A stretch of DNA of 64,000 nt from Streptomyces fodineus (GTDB lineage: Bacteria; Actinomycetota; Actinomycetes; Streptomycetales; Streptomycetaceae), in assembly GCF_001735805.1 (NCBI RefSeq), contig NZ_CP017248.1:8432001-8496000 (forward strand), written 5' to 3'. Every line of letters begins with the position of its first letter. The stretch's first letter is position 1. The position numbers were made by a program, and so were the translations under genes. This document shows positions 17,597 to 25,840 of this stretch, piece by piece. The notes under the pieces were generated by a model. It saw nothing but the letters and a program-made list of their open reading frames with translations. It was not told where the DNA came from and searched no databases.

Positions 17597-18396
17597 CGGC
17601 GGGTGTCCTTCGACGTGGTGCGGACGGAGGTCGGGGCAAGGGCGCGAGCAGAACCTCGCCGCGCGGCGCGCACAGGGACCGGCCAGGCGGTGCGGACAGG
17701 GGTTGGCCGGGAGGCGCCGCCCCGGGTGGGCCAGTCGGCGTGGGCAGGCTTTGGCGGGGAGGAGTCGGTTGGGGTTGGCCCTGCGGTCCAGGCGTGGGTG
17801 GGCTGGGAGGCGCAGGGGGAGTCCGGCCGCGCGGTGCAAGCGGGAGTCGGCCTGGAGGTGCAGGCAGAGTCCGGCTGCGCGGCGCAAGCCGGAATCGGCC
17901 GGGTGCCGCGGACGTGGGTCGGCCAGGCGGCGTAGATCCGGGTCGGCCCGGTGGCGCGGGCAGGGATCGGCAGGACGGCGCCGGTTGGGATCGACCCTAC
18001 GCCCCAGGCGCGGGTCGGCCTGGAGGTGCAGGCAGAGTCCGGCTGCGCGGCGCAAGCCGGAATCGGCCGGGTGCCGCGGACGTGGGTCGGCCAGGCGGCG
18101 CAGACCCGGGTCGGCGAAACGGCCCGGGCCGGAGTGGGTCGCGCGGCGCGGACAAGAGTCGGTCGTGCGGGTCGGACAGCGGCCTGCGAGGCCGGTGCCA
18201 TGCGGGCCGCTGCCCTCCATCCCCTTGTGATCCGGCTCGTTGCCATCCAGCCCGTTGCGATCCGGTCCGGTGCCATCCCTGCCGATGCCATCCCAGCCGG
18301 TGTCACCCGAGCCGGCGCCACCCCCGCCACGCCGATCCAGGACGGCGTTTCCGACACGTACACCGGCGCGGCGGGAACCATCGCGGTGGACGTCAT
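17593..18396 (-). CDS. Pro/Ala/Arg/Thr-rich repeat protein inside the MoxR-VWA operon
   Basis: This 267-residue low-complexity protein is bracketed on both sides by ATGA overlaps: its ATG (18396) overlaps the stop of the 1667-residue gene and its stop (17593) overlaps the start of the AAA+ gene. That makes it very likely to be translated. After a 60-residue Met/Ala/Pro region it is built of degenerate units of about 11 residues such as AAWPTHVRGTRP and RAARPTPARAV, ending in a basic tail SVRTTSKDTRR. It contains scattered cysteines. A 29-codon block is duplicated exactly. Third positions are G/C-rich. There is no membrane helix, signal peptide or known domain. It could be a disordered linker or scaffold; the function is unknown. 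Confidence 0.6.
   Translation of the reverse strand: MTSTAMVPAAPVYVSETPSWIGVAGVAPARVTPAGMASAGMAPDRIATGWMATSRITRGWRAAARMAPASQAAVRPARPTLVRAARPTPARAVSPTRVCAAWPTHVRGTRPIPACAAQPDSACTSRPTRAWGVGSIPTGAVLPIPARATGPTRIYAAWPTHVRGTRPIPACAAQPDSACTSRPTPACTARPDSPCASQPTHAWTAGPTPTDSSPPKPAHADWPTRGGASRPTPVRTAWPVPVRAARRGSARALAPTSVRTTSKDTRR
17846..18100. repeat. exact 87-base direct repeat within a 33-base repeat region
   Basis: 17846-17932 and 18014-18100 are identical over 87 bases (29 codons), offset by 168 bases, so the duplication keeps the minus-strand reading frame. The whole stretch from about 17640 to 18180 is built of shorter degenerate units of roughly 33 bases (11 codons) containing GGTCGGCC and GGCGGCGC cores. 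Such arrays change length readily by recombination or slippage. Confidence 0.9.
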
Positions 18397-21300
18397 CGGC
18401 GCCGCCCCCGCCGGTTCGCGCGGGTGGTCAGTTGCTCGTAGGCGGGCGTGTCGCCCGTGCGGACGCGGGCCCAGGCGCGTTCGAACAGCTCCGGCACCGG
18501 GGCCGGCGGTATCGCGCGCTGGTGGCCCGGAATCGGGTACAGACCCTCCTTCCAGGTCTCCACCGGCAGCGCGGGCGACTTCAGGTCGCGCCAGCCGCAC
18601 GGCAGGAACAGGGTGCGCCCGGCGCGCGGCCGCTTGGCCTCCACCACCAGGTCCGTGGCGGTCAGTTCGGCGCGGGCCCTCTTCAGGCGCGCGGGCTTCC
18701 AGCCGGTCCAGCGGGCGCAGTTGCGGTCCGTCGGATCCGGCAGGGCCAGCAACTGGAGATAGAGCGTGGCGGCGTCCTCGCCCAGCCCATGCGTGGCGGC
18801 CACCTCGACGACGAGCGCCGGCACGCTGATGCTCGGGTCCTGGGCATACCCCGTGAAGGCGTCGGCGCCGGCCGCGACCGCGCGGCCCAGCCCCTCACCG
18901 AGAAGCGTGCGCAGGGCGCGCAGGCCACGGTCGCGCTGGGGACCCACCAGGCCTTCCAGCAGCCCGAACACCGCGTCGTCGGGCCCGGTGAGGCCGGCCG
19001 GACGGACCAGGACCGTCTCGGTGTCGCGGTACCAGGGGCGCAGGACGAGTGCCTCGCCGACCCGGGTCCTGCCGTACGCGTCGGCGCCGCCGGTCGCGGG
19101 CAGTCCATACGCCTTGCGCAGCTCCACCGCCGTGGGGCCGCCCTTCTCCGTCCACTCCACGTCCAGATCGAGCATCAGCTCGGGGTCGGACATCCGGCGG
19201 CGTACCGCGGCGAGGCCCTCGGGCAGTGCGGCACGCAACGGGTGGCCGTACGGCAGGACGTAGGCGAGTGCGGACAGTGCGCCGACCGCACCGGTCAGGG
19301 TGTAGCTGCTCGGCTGCGCCTGGGGGTCTTCGGGGACGAGGTTGCCGTCCTTGTCCGGACGCAGGACCGTGGTGCGGCTCAGCCAGGGTGTGCGGGACGG
19401 GTTGAGCACGTCCTCGGTACCTGAGGCACCCAGCCCGGACAGTTCGGCGCTCAGTTCCTCCGGCAGCCGGACCAGCGAGCCGAACTGCTCGGCCCACACC
19501 CGGCCCGCGGCCTCGGTGTCCGGCCCGGTCGTCCACAGGGCGGCCGGGTCGGCGGGCAGCAGCGCGCCCATGAGCGCCGTGCGCTGCCGCACGCCCAGCC
19601 CTTGCAGCAGTGCCGTGCCGAACTCCCGCTGCCGGGGCTTCAGTCCCATGGTGGCGAGGCCGTCGGCGGCGGGTTCCTGCGGCAGCCCCGCGAGCAGCAC
19701 GGTGGACTGCAGCGGGCCCAGCGCGCCGCCGGTCGCCGCCTCCAGTGCCCTGGGCGCCGAGGGCTGCCAGGGCGCGGCGCCCTTGTCCCGGATGAGGTGG
19801 ATGACGGTGGCCAGGTCCTCGGCGGAGATCGTCGGGGCGTACCGGGTCTCCCGCTCCAGTGTGAAGTGCGCGACCGCGCCGAACGCACTGGACGGATCGT
19901 GGTCCAGCGCCAGCCAATTGACCCGCTCCCGCTGGGTGTCGACACTCTGGGAGCCGAGGATCACCACCGTGCGCCCGGCCCGGCGCAGCACCTGCCCGGT
20001 GCGGTGCTGCTGCTCCTTCTCCTGCGGTTCGCCCAGCACGATCTCGCGCAGCATGCCGCCGGCCGAGACGAGGGGTCCCTCGGCGAGAGCCTCGGCCAGC
20101 AACAGCAGCGGCTCCCGCTGGGCGTCGGTCAGGACGGGCGAGGAGGCCCGGTACAGCAGGGCTCGCAGGGCGCCCAGGACGGGTGGCCACGTCCTGCCGT
20201 TCGCCGGGACCGTGTGCTCCTCGCTGGTCCAGCCGTCCGTGAGAGCGCCGGTGCGCGTCAGGCCGGGCAGGGGCTTGCCGTCGGCGGGCTTGCCGGACAG
20301 CACATGGTTCACCGCGCGGATCTGGCGGAGCGTGCTCCACTGCCCGCCGTGCGTCCAGCCGGGCAGCCCGACGATTCCGGACAGGGCGTCGCACAGTGTG
20401 CGGTCGTCGCCGTGCACGGGACTGTAGTCGGCGAACATGCCGTCGGTCCGGCTGCGCGGCTGTCGCGGCCTGTCTTTCGGGGGAGTCGCGAACGCGGTGG
20501 CCGAGTCGGTGATGCGCAGCGCCGACCTGACCAGTGTGGCGACGCCGATCAGCAGCCGTCCGTCGGTCACGTCCGCAAGGGCGTGCTCCACGGCCTTCAG
20601 GGCGACGGCGTCCGCGGTCGGCACGGCGGCCTTGGCCGTCTCGTCCGAACCGGCTGCGGTCAGCGCTTCTTGACGGAGCATCAGGGCTTCGGCCGTCAGC
20701 CGCAGCAGCTCCGCGGCCTGCTCGTCGGACAGGGCGCGCAGCACCGCCGAGCCCTTTTCGTCGCGCGGACGCAACGCGTGCCAGAAGGGCAGCGGGGGAA
20801 CGAGCCGGGTGCCGGCGGCGTACTCACCGCCGCGGTCGTTCGGGGTCAGCCGCCCCAGCAGGCCGGTGTCGGAGGTGTCGTCGCCCGCGTACAGCCCGAT
20901 CGTGCCTCCCACCCTGTGGTCGCCCAGCCGGGCGACGACGGGCTCGGCACCCCCGGGCAGCCGCAACGCGCCGAAGGGAACGCCCGCCCGGTGGCCGTGG
21001 CCCACCGCGATCGACACGGTCCGCCCGTCCGGTGTCCCGGCCGTACGGCGCTGCTCCTCGCCCTCGCCCTCCTTGCGTACCCAGCGCCCCAGCACCGTGC
21101 CGTCGGTGCCGAACGGGCTGTGCTCCAGGCCCGGTTGCAGCGGCAGCACCTCACACACGCCGGGCAGCAGCTCGGCGTCCTCGCGGACGGCCGAGCGCAG
21201 CAGCGCGGGCAGGGACGCGCGGCCGTGCGTCCCGGTGACCGGGTCGTACTCCAGCCACACCGTCTGCCGGTCCTGCCGGCCCTGGCGCCACAGGGTGGTG

Positions 21301-23396
21301 CCGTCGCCGATGACCGCGCGGCACGGAGGCAGATCCGTGTCACCGGCGTGCAGGGTGCGGCCACCGGTGGCGCGTCCGCCGCCGGCCAGCGGGATCGACG
21401 GGACGACGGCCTCCTGGCCGGACCACCAGGACGGCAGTTGCTCGCCGCCGAGTTCGAAGACGTCGGCGGGCCGGGCCGACCAGTAGCCGTACTGCTTGCC
21501 GCTGTGCCGCCACATCACCAGCAGTTCCCCGTCCACGAACCGGAAGCGGGGGCGCTGCCAGCGGTCCAGGTCATGGGGCAGGCGCAGGTCGTGGTCGAGC
21601 AGGATCCGCTCCGGGCCGACGACGACCGCCTTCTGCCCGCGGCAGAGGATCAGCGCGGGCCAGGCCTCGTGGACGGTCAGCGAGTTGTCCGCGCCCTTCC
21701 TGTTCTGACCGTCGAGCAGCGTCAGTGCCTCGTCGAGGGCGGGCCAGCCGAGCTCGTCGAGGATGCCGGCCCGTACGGTACGGCCGAGCAGCGGTGCCAC
21801 CCCGCGGGCCGCGACCCGGGCCGCCGCGTCCGGTGCGACCTCGGAGGCGATCACCCGGAAGGGGCGCACCCGGTCCAGCGCCGCGCGGGCGCCGGGCAGG
21901 CCCGCCGCGCGCGTGAAGTCACCGACCGCCTCGTCCAGCCACTCGCGCAGCACCTCGGAGAGGACCGGATGGGCGGCGATCGACTTCAGCATCTGCTCGC
22001 TGCTCTGATGGCTGCCGACCCTGTCCACGGCCTGGTGCAGCAGCCGCCGCAGTCGCGGGTCGGCCGCGACGGCCGCCAGGTCACGCCGGCCCGCGCGGTC
22101 GTCCAGCAGCCATTCGGGCAGCGGCAGATACACGCGGACGTCGGCGCCCGGCAGCGTCAGCGGGACGCCCTCGGCCGCGCACAGGTCCAGCAGATCGAGG
22201 TCGGCGCCGGCGTGCCAGCGGCCGGTGCACAGGTCCACCGGGCGGCCCGCCGCCCGCAGCACCGGAGCCATGCGCTCCACGAGCGCGAGCGTGGCCGGGC
22301 AGCGGCGGGAGTACGAGCCGCCGTGCTTACGGAAGGACGCCCAGCGGGTCAGCCAGTCCGCCGGATCGGCGCCGTGCGCGGCCGCCGCCGGCTCGTCCGT
22401 CAGCAGTCGGTCGGCCCCCGTCTCCGCGAGCAGGGCCAGCCAGAACTCCTCGTCCTCGGTGTCCCGGCCGAGACCTACGGGCATGATCTCCAGCAGCCGG
22501 AGCCGGATCTCCGGCCGCTGGCCGGCGAGGACCGGCAGCACGGAGCGGTAGGCGGTCCAGAAGGAGCGCGGTGCGCGGACCGCGGCGGGGGAGGCGATCA
22601 GATCGGCGACCAGCGCGCACTCCTCGGTGACCCGGTCCAGGCCGACGGCCTTGATCAACCCGCGCGCGTCCTGCGGCAGCGAGGCGTACGGCGGCATCCC
22701 GGCCGCACAGCGCTCCACGATCAGCTGACGGAACTGCGCCCAGGCCGCGGCCGGTTCGAGCCGCCCGGCCAGGTCCCGCACATGCTCCTTGAGTGCCTTC
22801 ACGGTCAGCGCACCGGCGAAGGCGAATTCCAGGAAGACCGCGCGCTGCCGCTCCTCGTCCACCACCAGGGCGTGCACCCGCTCGGCCTCGCGGGCCTTGC
22901 CGAAGAACGCGGCGGCGTACGTGGTGTTCTCGTGCTCCAGGAAGACCCGCGCGGCCTGTTCGTAGAACGTCGGCAGGAAGTGAGGCACGGCCCGGCCCAG
23001 CTGCTCGCCCAGCGCCTCGAAGCCCTCCTTGGCCGTGCCCGGGCGGGACTTGGCCTGCCGGGCCAGCTGCTCGACGTCCTTCACCAGGGCGAGCGCGTGA
23101 TGCCCGTTGTCCGGGTCGTTGACCAGCGCCCAGGCTGGGAAGCCGAGCGTCTCCCGGCGCACCTGCCCGACCTCCGGCGCCTGAAGCTCCCGGGCGAGGC
23201 CCAGGAACTCCAGTGCCAGGTCCTCCGCGTCGCCCAGCGTGCCCGGCACCAGCCGGACCACCGGCCGCCCGTCGAGGGCGGGGTGCGTGTACGTGCGTAC
23301 GGTCAGGCTGTCGGCGTCCTCGCGCGCGGTGCTGCCCCGGGGCAGGACGGCGCCGGCGTCCAGCAGCGCGGTCACCGTGGTCTCGTCGTACGTCAT
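18393..23396 (-). CDS. 1667-residue protein of the MoxR-VWA operon, unknown fold
   Basis: This very large soluble protein starts at ATG 23396 (ATGA overlap with the DUF4132 gene) and ends RRGRRR at 18393. I recognise no named domain. Visible features: an N-terminal region rich in helices (ALEFLGLARELQAPE, TYAAAFFGKAREAERVHALV); a middle part with beta-rich, enzyme-like segments such as ADVFELGGEQLPSWWSG and TVWLEYDPVTGTHG; and a C-terminal alpha-helical part ending in a basic tail. There is no signal peptide or membrane segment. Its size and fixed position upstream of the ATPase suggest a scaffold or the substrate of the MoxR-VWA machine. It may be a distant relative of the DUF4132/YehI group; that is inference from context. 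Confidence 0.7.
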   Translation of the reverse strand: MTYDETTVTALLDAGAVLPRGSTAREDADSLTVRTYTHPALDGRPVVRLVPGTLGDAEDLALEFLGLARELQAPEVGQVRRETLGFPAWALVNDPDNGHHALALVKDVEQLARQAKSRPGTAKEGFEALGEQLGRAVPHFLPTFYEQAARVFLEHENTTYAAAFFGKAREAERVHALVVDEERQRAVFLEFAFAGALTVKALKEHVRDLAGRLEPAAAWAQFRQLIVERCAAGMPPYASLPQDARGLIKAVGLDRVTEECALVADLIASPAAVRAPRSFWTAYRSVLPVLAGQRPEIRLRLLEIMPVGLGRDTEDEEFWLALLAETGADRLLTDEPAAAAHGADPADWLTRWASFRKHGGSYSRRCPATLALVERMAPVLRAAGRPVDLCTGRWHAGADLDLLDLCAAEGVPLTLPGADVRVYLPLPEWLLDDRAGRRDLAAVAADPRLRRLLHQAVDRVGSHQSSEQMLKSIAAHPVLSEVLREWLDEAVGDFTRAAGLPGARAALDRVRPFRVIASEVAPDAAARVAARGVAPLLGRTVRAGILDELGWPALDEALTLLDGQNRKGADNSLTVHEAWPALILCRGQKAVVVGPERILLDHDLRLPHDLDRWQRPRFRFVDGELLVMWRHSGKQYGYWSARPADVFELGGEQLPSWWSGQEAVVPSIPLAGGGRATGGRTLHAGDTDLPPCRAVIGDGTTLWRQGRQDRQTVWLEYDPVTGTHGRASLPALLRSAVREDAELLPGVCEVLPLQPGLEHSPFGTDGTVLGRWVRKEGEGEEQRRTAGTPDGRTVSIAVGHGHRAGVPFGALRLPGGAEPVVARLGDHRVGGTIGLYAGDDTSDTGLLGRLTPNDRGGEYAAGTRLVPPLPFWHALRPRDEKGSAVLRALSDEQAAELLRLTAEALMLRQEALTAAGSDETAKAAVPTADAVALKAVEHALADVTDGRLLIGVATLVRSALRITDSATAFATPPKDRPRQPRSRTDGMFADYSPVHGDDRTLCDALSGIVGLPGWTHGGQWSTLRQIRAVNHVLSGKPADGKPLPGLTRTGALTDGWTSEEHTVPANGRTWPPVLGALRALLYRASSPVLTDAQREPLLLLAEALAEGPLVSAGGMLREIVLGEPQEKEQQHRTGQVLRRAGRTVVILGSQSVDTQRERVNWLALDHDPSSAFGAVAHFTLERETRYAPTISAEDLATVIHLIRDKGAAPWQPSAPRALEAATGGALGPLQSTVLLAGLPQEPAADGLATMGLKPRQREFGTALLQGLGVRQRTALMGALLPADPAALWTTGPDTEAAGRVWAEQFGSLVRLPEELSAELSGLGASGTEDVLNPSRTPWLSRTTVLRPDKDGNLVPEDPQAQPSSYTLTGAVGALSALAYVLPYGHPLRAALPEGLAAVRRRMSDPELMLDLDVEWTEKGGPTAVELRKAYGLPATGGADAYGRTRVGEALVLRPWYRDTETVLVRPAGLTGPDDAVFGLLEGLVGPQRDRGLRALRTLLGEGLGRAVAAGADAFTGYAQDPSISVPALVVEVAATHGLGEDAATLYLQLLALPDPTDRNCARWTGWKPARLKRARAELTATDLVVEAKRPRAGRTLFLPCGWRDLKSPALPVETWKEGLYPIPGHQRAIPPAPVPELFERAWARVRTGDTPAYEQLTTRANRRGRRR

Positions 23397-24247
23397 GCCG
23401 CCCGCTCCTCGTCCTCGATGTCCCGCCCCGCGTACAGCGCGGCCGCCATGCGCATGCCCTCCGACCAGGCCACCGGCCCGATCTGACCGAGCCTCAGCAG
23501 CCGCCCGGCGGGGTCGGACCAGACCAGCGGGCCGGTCTCGGTCTCCACATAGCCGTCGTACTCGCCGATCCAGACGCGGGCCTCGGCACTCCGGCCGTCC
23601 TCCAGGACCGGGCACACGGCATACCCGCCGCGCACCCGGTAGCCGAGCTGGGACGCCCGGCCGTGCAGAAAGCGCAGTTCCTTGAACGAGCCGCCCGCGT
23701 ACTCCTCGACCTGGGTCGCGTCGGCCTCGAGGGCGGCCGGGCGGTGCCAGACCTCGCGGAAGAGCTGCTGCGCGCGCTGCTCCACACCCAGCTCGACGGC
23801 GAACTCCCGCAGTTCCTCGAGGTCTTCGAGGAGGACCGGGTGGGGAATGCGGACGAGGTCGGGGGCGATGCGGACGGTGTCGCCGTCGAGGTCGACCAGG
23901 CCCAGGCCGCGCTGGGGATCGGCGTCCCGCAGGAAGCCGGCGACCTGTCCGTCGGCACCGGTGACGACGAGGTCGCGCAGCGCGGCCTGCCAGGCCGGGT
24001 CGGGCCACACGCGCGTGACGACGGCGAGCGGCACGGGCAGCGAGCGGACCATCCACCGCTCGGCCGTCGCCAGGCACTGCCGCTCATGCCGGTCCAGCCA
24101 CTCGACGAGCTGCCTGAGGCCCACGACCGCCGGATCGTCGGCGATCTTCGGTGGCACCGACTTCAGCCGCCGCCCGGACGCGTTGCGGCACACCACCTTT
24201 CCGCCGTCGAGGGCGACTTCGTAGTCACCGGCCGACACCCACCCCAT
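23393..24247 (-). CDS. DUF4132 (MolR/YehI-like) domain protein, first gene of the operon
   Basis: This 284-residue protein starts at ATG 24247 behind a clear GGGAGG ribosome site (5-base spacing). From about residue 70 it resembles the DUF4132 domain of MolR/YehI: VWPDPAWQAALRDLVV, GLGLVDLDGDTVRIAPDLV, RIPHPVLLEDLEELREF, FRE..HRP, FKELRFLHGRASQLGYRVRG and the C-terminal GPVAWSEGMRMAAALYAG. The biochemical function of DUF4132 is unknown; E. coli homologues sit beside the yehL-yehQ genes. It overlaps the next gene by ATGA. A hairpin at 24305-24335 separates the operon from DUF5997, so transcription should begin in 24248-24304. Confidence 0.7.
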   Translation of the reverse strand: MGWVSAGDYEVALDGGKVVCRNASGRRLKSVPPKIADDPAVVGLRQLVEWLDRHERQCLATAERWMVRSLPVPLAVVTRVWPDPAWQAALRDLVVTGADGQVAGFLRDADPQRGLGLVDLDGDTVRIAPDLVRIPHPVLLEDLEELREFAVELGVEQRAQQLFREVWHRPAALEADATQVEEYAGGSFKELRFLHGRASQLGYRVRGGYAVCPVLEDGRSAEARVWIGEYDGYVETETGPLVWSDPAGRLLRLGQIGPVAWSEGMRMAAALYAGRDIEDEERAA

Positions 24248-24304
24248 ACGTGCCTCCCGCACCCGCAATCGATCAAGTGACGGGAACTGTAGGGCAGAGC
24301 ACTG

Positions 24305-24335
24305 ACAACGCCCTCCGGGGGCCGGAGGGCGTTGT
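24305..24335 (-). terminator. strong hairpin terminator after the DUF5997 gene
   Basis: A perfect 14-base-pair stem, ACAACGCCCTCCGG with CCGGAGGGCGTTGT, closes a GGG loop. It lies 31 bases beyond the DUF5997 stop and 57 bases before the DUF4132 start on the same strand. There is no U-run, as is common in Streptomyces. Confidence 0.8.
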
Positions 24336-24366
24336 GGAGAAACGGTTTTGGGAGAACGGCGGACGA

Positions 24367-24768
24367 TCAGTCGCGCCCGGCGGCGCGCTGCTCCTTCTCC
24401 TTCTTCAGCTGCTTGATCCGCGCGGCTTCCTTGCGGACCTCGGCCTGGGTGGCGCGCTCCTTCTCCAGCCACTCGGGCCGCTCCTGCTTGAGCGCCTCGA
24501 TCTGCTCGGTGGTCAGCGCATCGGTGACGCCGCCGCGGGCGAGGCCGGCGATGGACACGCCGAGCTTCGCGGCGACCACCGGACGCGGGTGGGGGCCGTT
24601 GCGCCGCAGCTCGCTCAGCCACTCCGGCGGGTTCGCCTGCAGCTCGTTCAGCTCGGCGCGCGTTACGACGCCCTCCTGGAACGAGGCGGGGGTGGCGGGG
24701 AGGTACACACCCAGCTTCTTCGCCGCGGTCGCGGGCTTCATCGTCTGGGTGCTCTGCTGCGAACTCAT
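24367..24768 (-). CDS. DUF5997 family protein
   Basis: This 133-residue protein begins KPATAAKKLGVYLPATPASF after a short polar leader. It contains PPEWLSELRRNGPHPRPVVAAK followed by LGVSIAGLARGGVTDALTTEQ, which looks like a helix-turn-helix, and ends in a highly charged coiled-coil-like stretch (EKERATQAEVRKEAARIKQL). That is the DUF5997 pattern of actinobacteria. The function is unknown. It is divergent from the stand-alone LysR ligand domain gene at 24851 with an 82-base shared promoter region, an arrangement that suggests the two proteins work together. Confidence 0.85.
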   Translation of the reverse strand: MSSQQSTQTMKPATAAKKLGVYLPATPASFQEGVVTRAELNELQANPPEWLSELRRNGPHPRPVVAAKLGVSIAGLARGGVTDALTTEQIEALKQERPEWLEKERATQAEVRKEAARIKQLKKEKEQRAAGRD

Positions 24769-24850
24769 GACGTCAAGGGTATCGGCCGCGTGCCCGGCCG
24801 CCGACCACGGCCGGTGACGGAGGGCAGGCCACGGCCGGTAACCTGGCCTG

Positions 24851-25624
24851 GTGACAGGCTCGGAGGAACCACCGTCGTTCCGGCTCGCGTACGTACCCGG
24901 GGTGACGCCCGCCAAATGGGTGAGCATCTGGAAGGAGCGTCTGCCGGACATCCCGCTCACCCTCGTCCAGGTCCCCGCCGCCGAGGCCGCCGGGGTGCTG
25001 CGCGCGGGTGAGGCCGACGCGGGCCTCGTACGGCTCCCCGTGGACCGAGCGTTCTTCAGCGCCATCCCCCTCTACACCGAGACCTCCGTGGTCATCGTCC
25101 CCAAGGATCACCTGATCACGGCCGTGGAGGAGGTGACCCTCGCCGATCTCGCCGAGGAGGTGCTCTTCCACCCCCTGGACGACGTCTTCGACTGGGACAG
25201 CCCGCCGGGCGAGCCGGCGTTCGAGCGCCCCGCGACGACACCGGACGCGATCGAGCTGGTGGCCGCGAACGTCGGCCTCCTGGTCGTCCCGCAGTCCCTG
25301 GCCCGCCTCTACCACCGCAAGGACGTCACCTACCGCCCGGTCACCGACGCGCCCCAGTCGAGCGTCGCCCTGTCCTGGCCGGAGGAGGCGACCACCGACC
25401 TGGTGGAGGACTTCATCGGCATCGTCCGCGGCCGCACCGTCAACAGCACCCGGGGCCGTGCGAAGTCTGCGGCCGCCGCACCGAGCGAGCAGCACAGGAA
25501 GCGTGCCGAACCGGGCGGCACCCGGCAGAAGCCGCCGCAGAAGTCCGCGAGCCGCAACCCCCGCGCCCGCACGGGCGGCACCAAGCAGACACCCAGGCGG
25601 GGCAAGCCGCGCCGGAGGTCGTGA
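24851..25624 (+). CDS. LysR substrate-binding domain protein without a helix-turn-helix
   Basis: This 257-residue protein begins directly at the effector-binding domain of LysR regulators: FRLAYVPGVTPAKWVSIW, LVQVPAAEAAGVLRAGEADAGLV, then YTETSVVIVPKDHLITA and AIELVAANVGLLVVPQSLARL. The usual 60-residue N-terminal DNA-binding domain is absent. GTG 24851 has no in-frame coding upstream. The last 55 residues form an unusual basic tail (KPPQKSASRNPRARTGG, KQTPRRGKPRRRS) that could bind DNA or RNA non-specifically. It is paired divergently with DUF5997. The ligand is unknown. Confidence 0.85.
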   Translation: MTGSEEPPSFRLAYVPGVTPAKWVSIWKERLPDIPLTLVQVPAAEAAGVLRAGEADAGLVRLPVDRAFFSAIPLYTETSVVIVPKDHLITAVEEVTLADLAEEVLFHPLDDVFDWDSPPGEPAFERPATTPDAIELVAANVGLLVVPQSLARLYHRKDVTYRPVTDAPQSSVALSWPEEATTDLVEDFIGIVRGRTVNSTRGRAKSAAAAPSEQHRKRAEPGGTRQKPPQKSASRNPRARTGGTKQTPRRGKPRRRS

Positions 25625-25840
25625 GGGCCGGGGCGGCGGCTTCGACCGCGCCGGTCGCGGGACGCCGACGGTGCCTCGCGGCAGGGGTGCAGACGGCTCG
25701 CGCCACGCAGGGCCGTGGCAGTTGCGGGTTCGGCCTGGCGGTTCTCCGCATTGCCCAGCGCACGGTGTGGGGCTCTGACGACGCGATGCCCGGCGGTCTC
25801 GCGCGGCGAGGGTCCACAGCGGCGCCGGTCCCGTCGCCCG

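Noticed and set aside
17597..18220. Reading the repeat region in the AAA+ frame as an N-terminal extension of the ATPase
   Set aside because: The frame is open, but ATG 17596 gives a normal MoxR N-terminus and overlaps the stop of the repeat gene; the alternative frame has no ATGA junction with the upstream gene.
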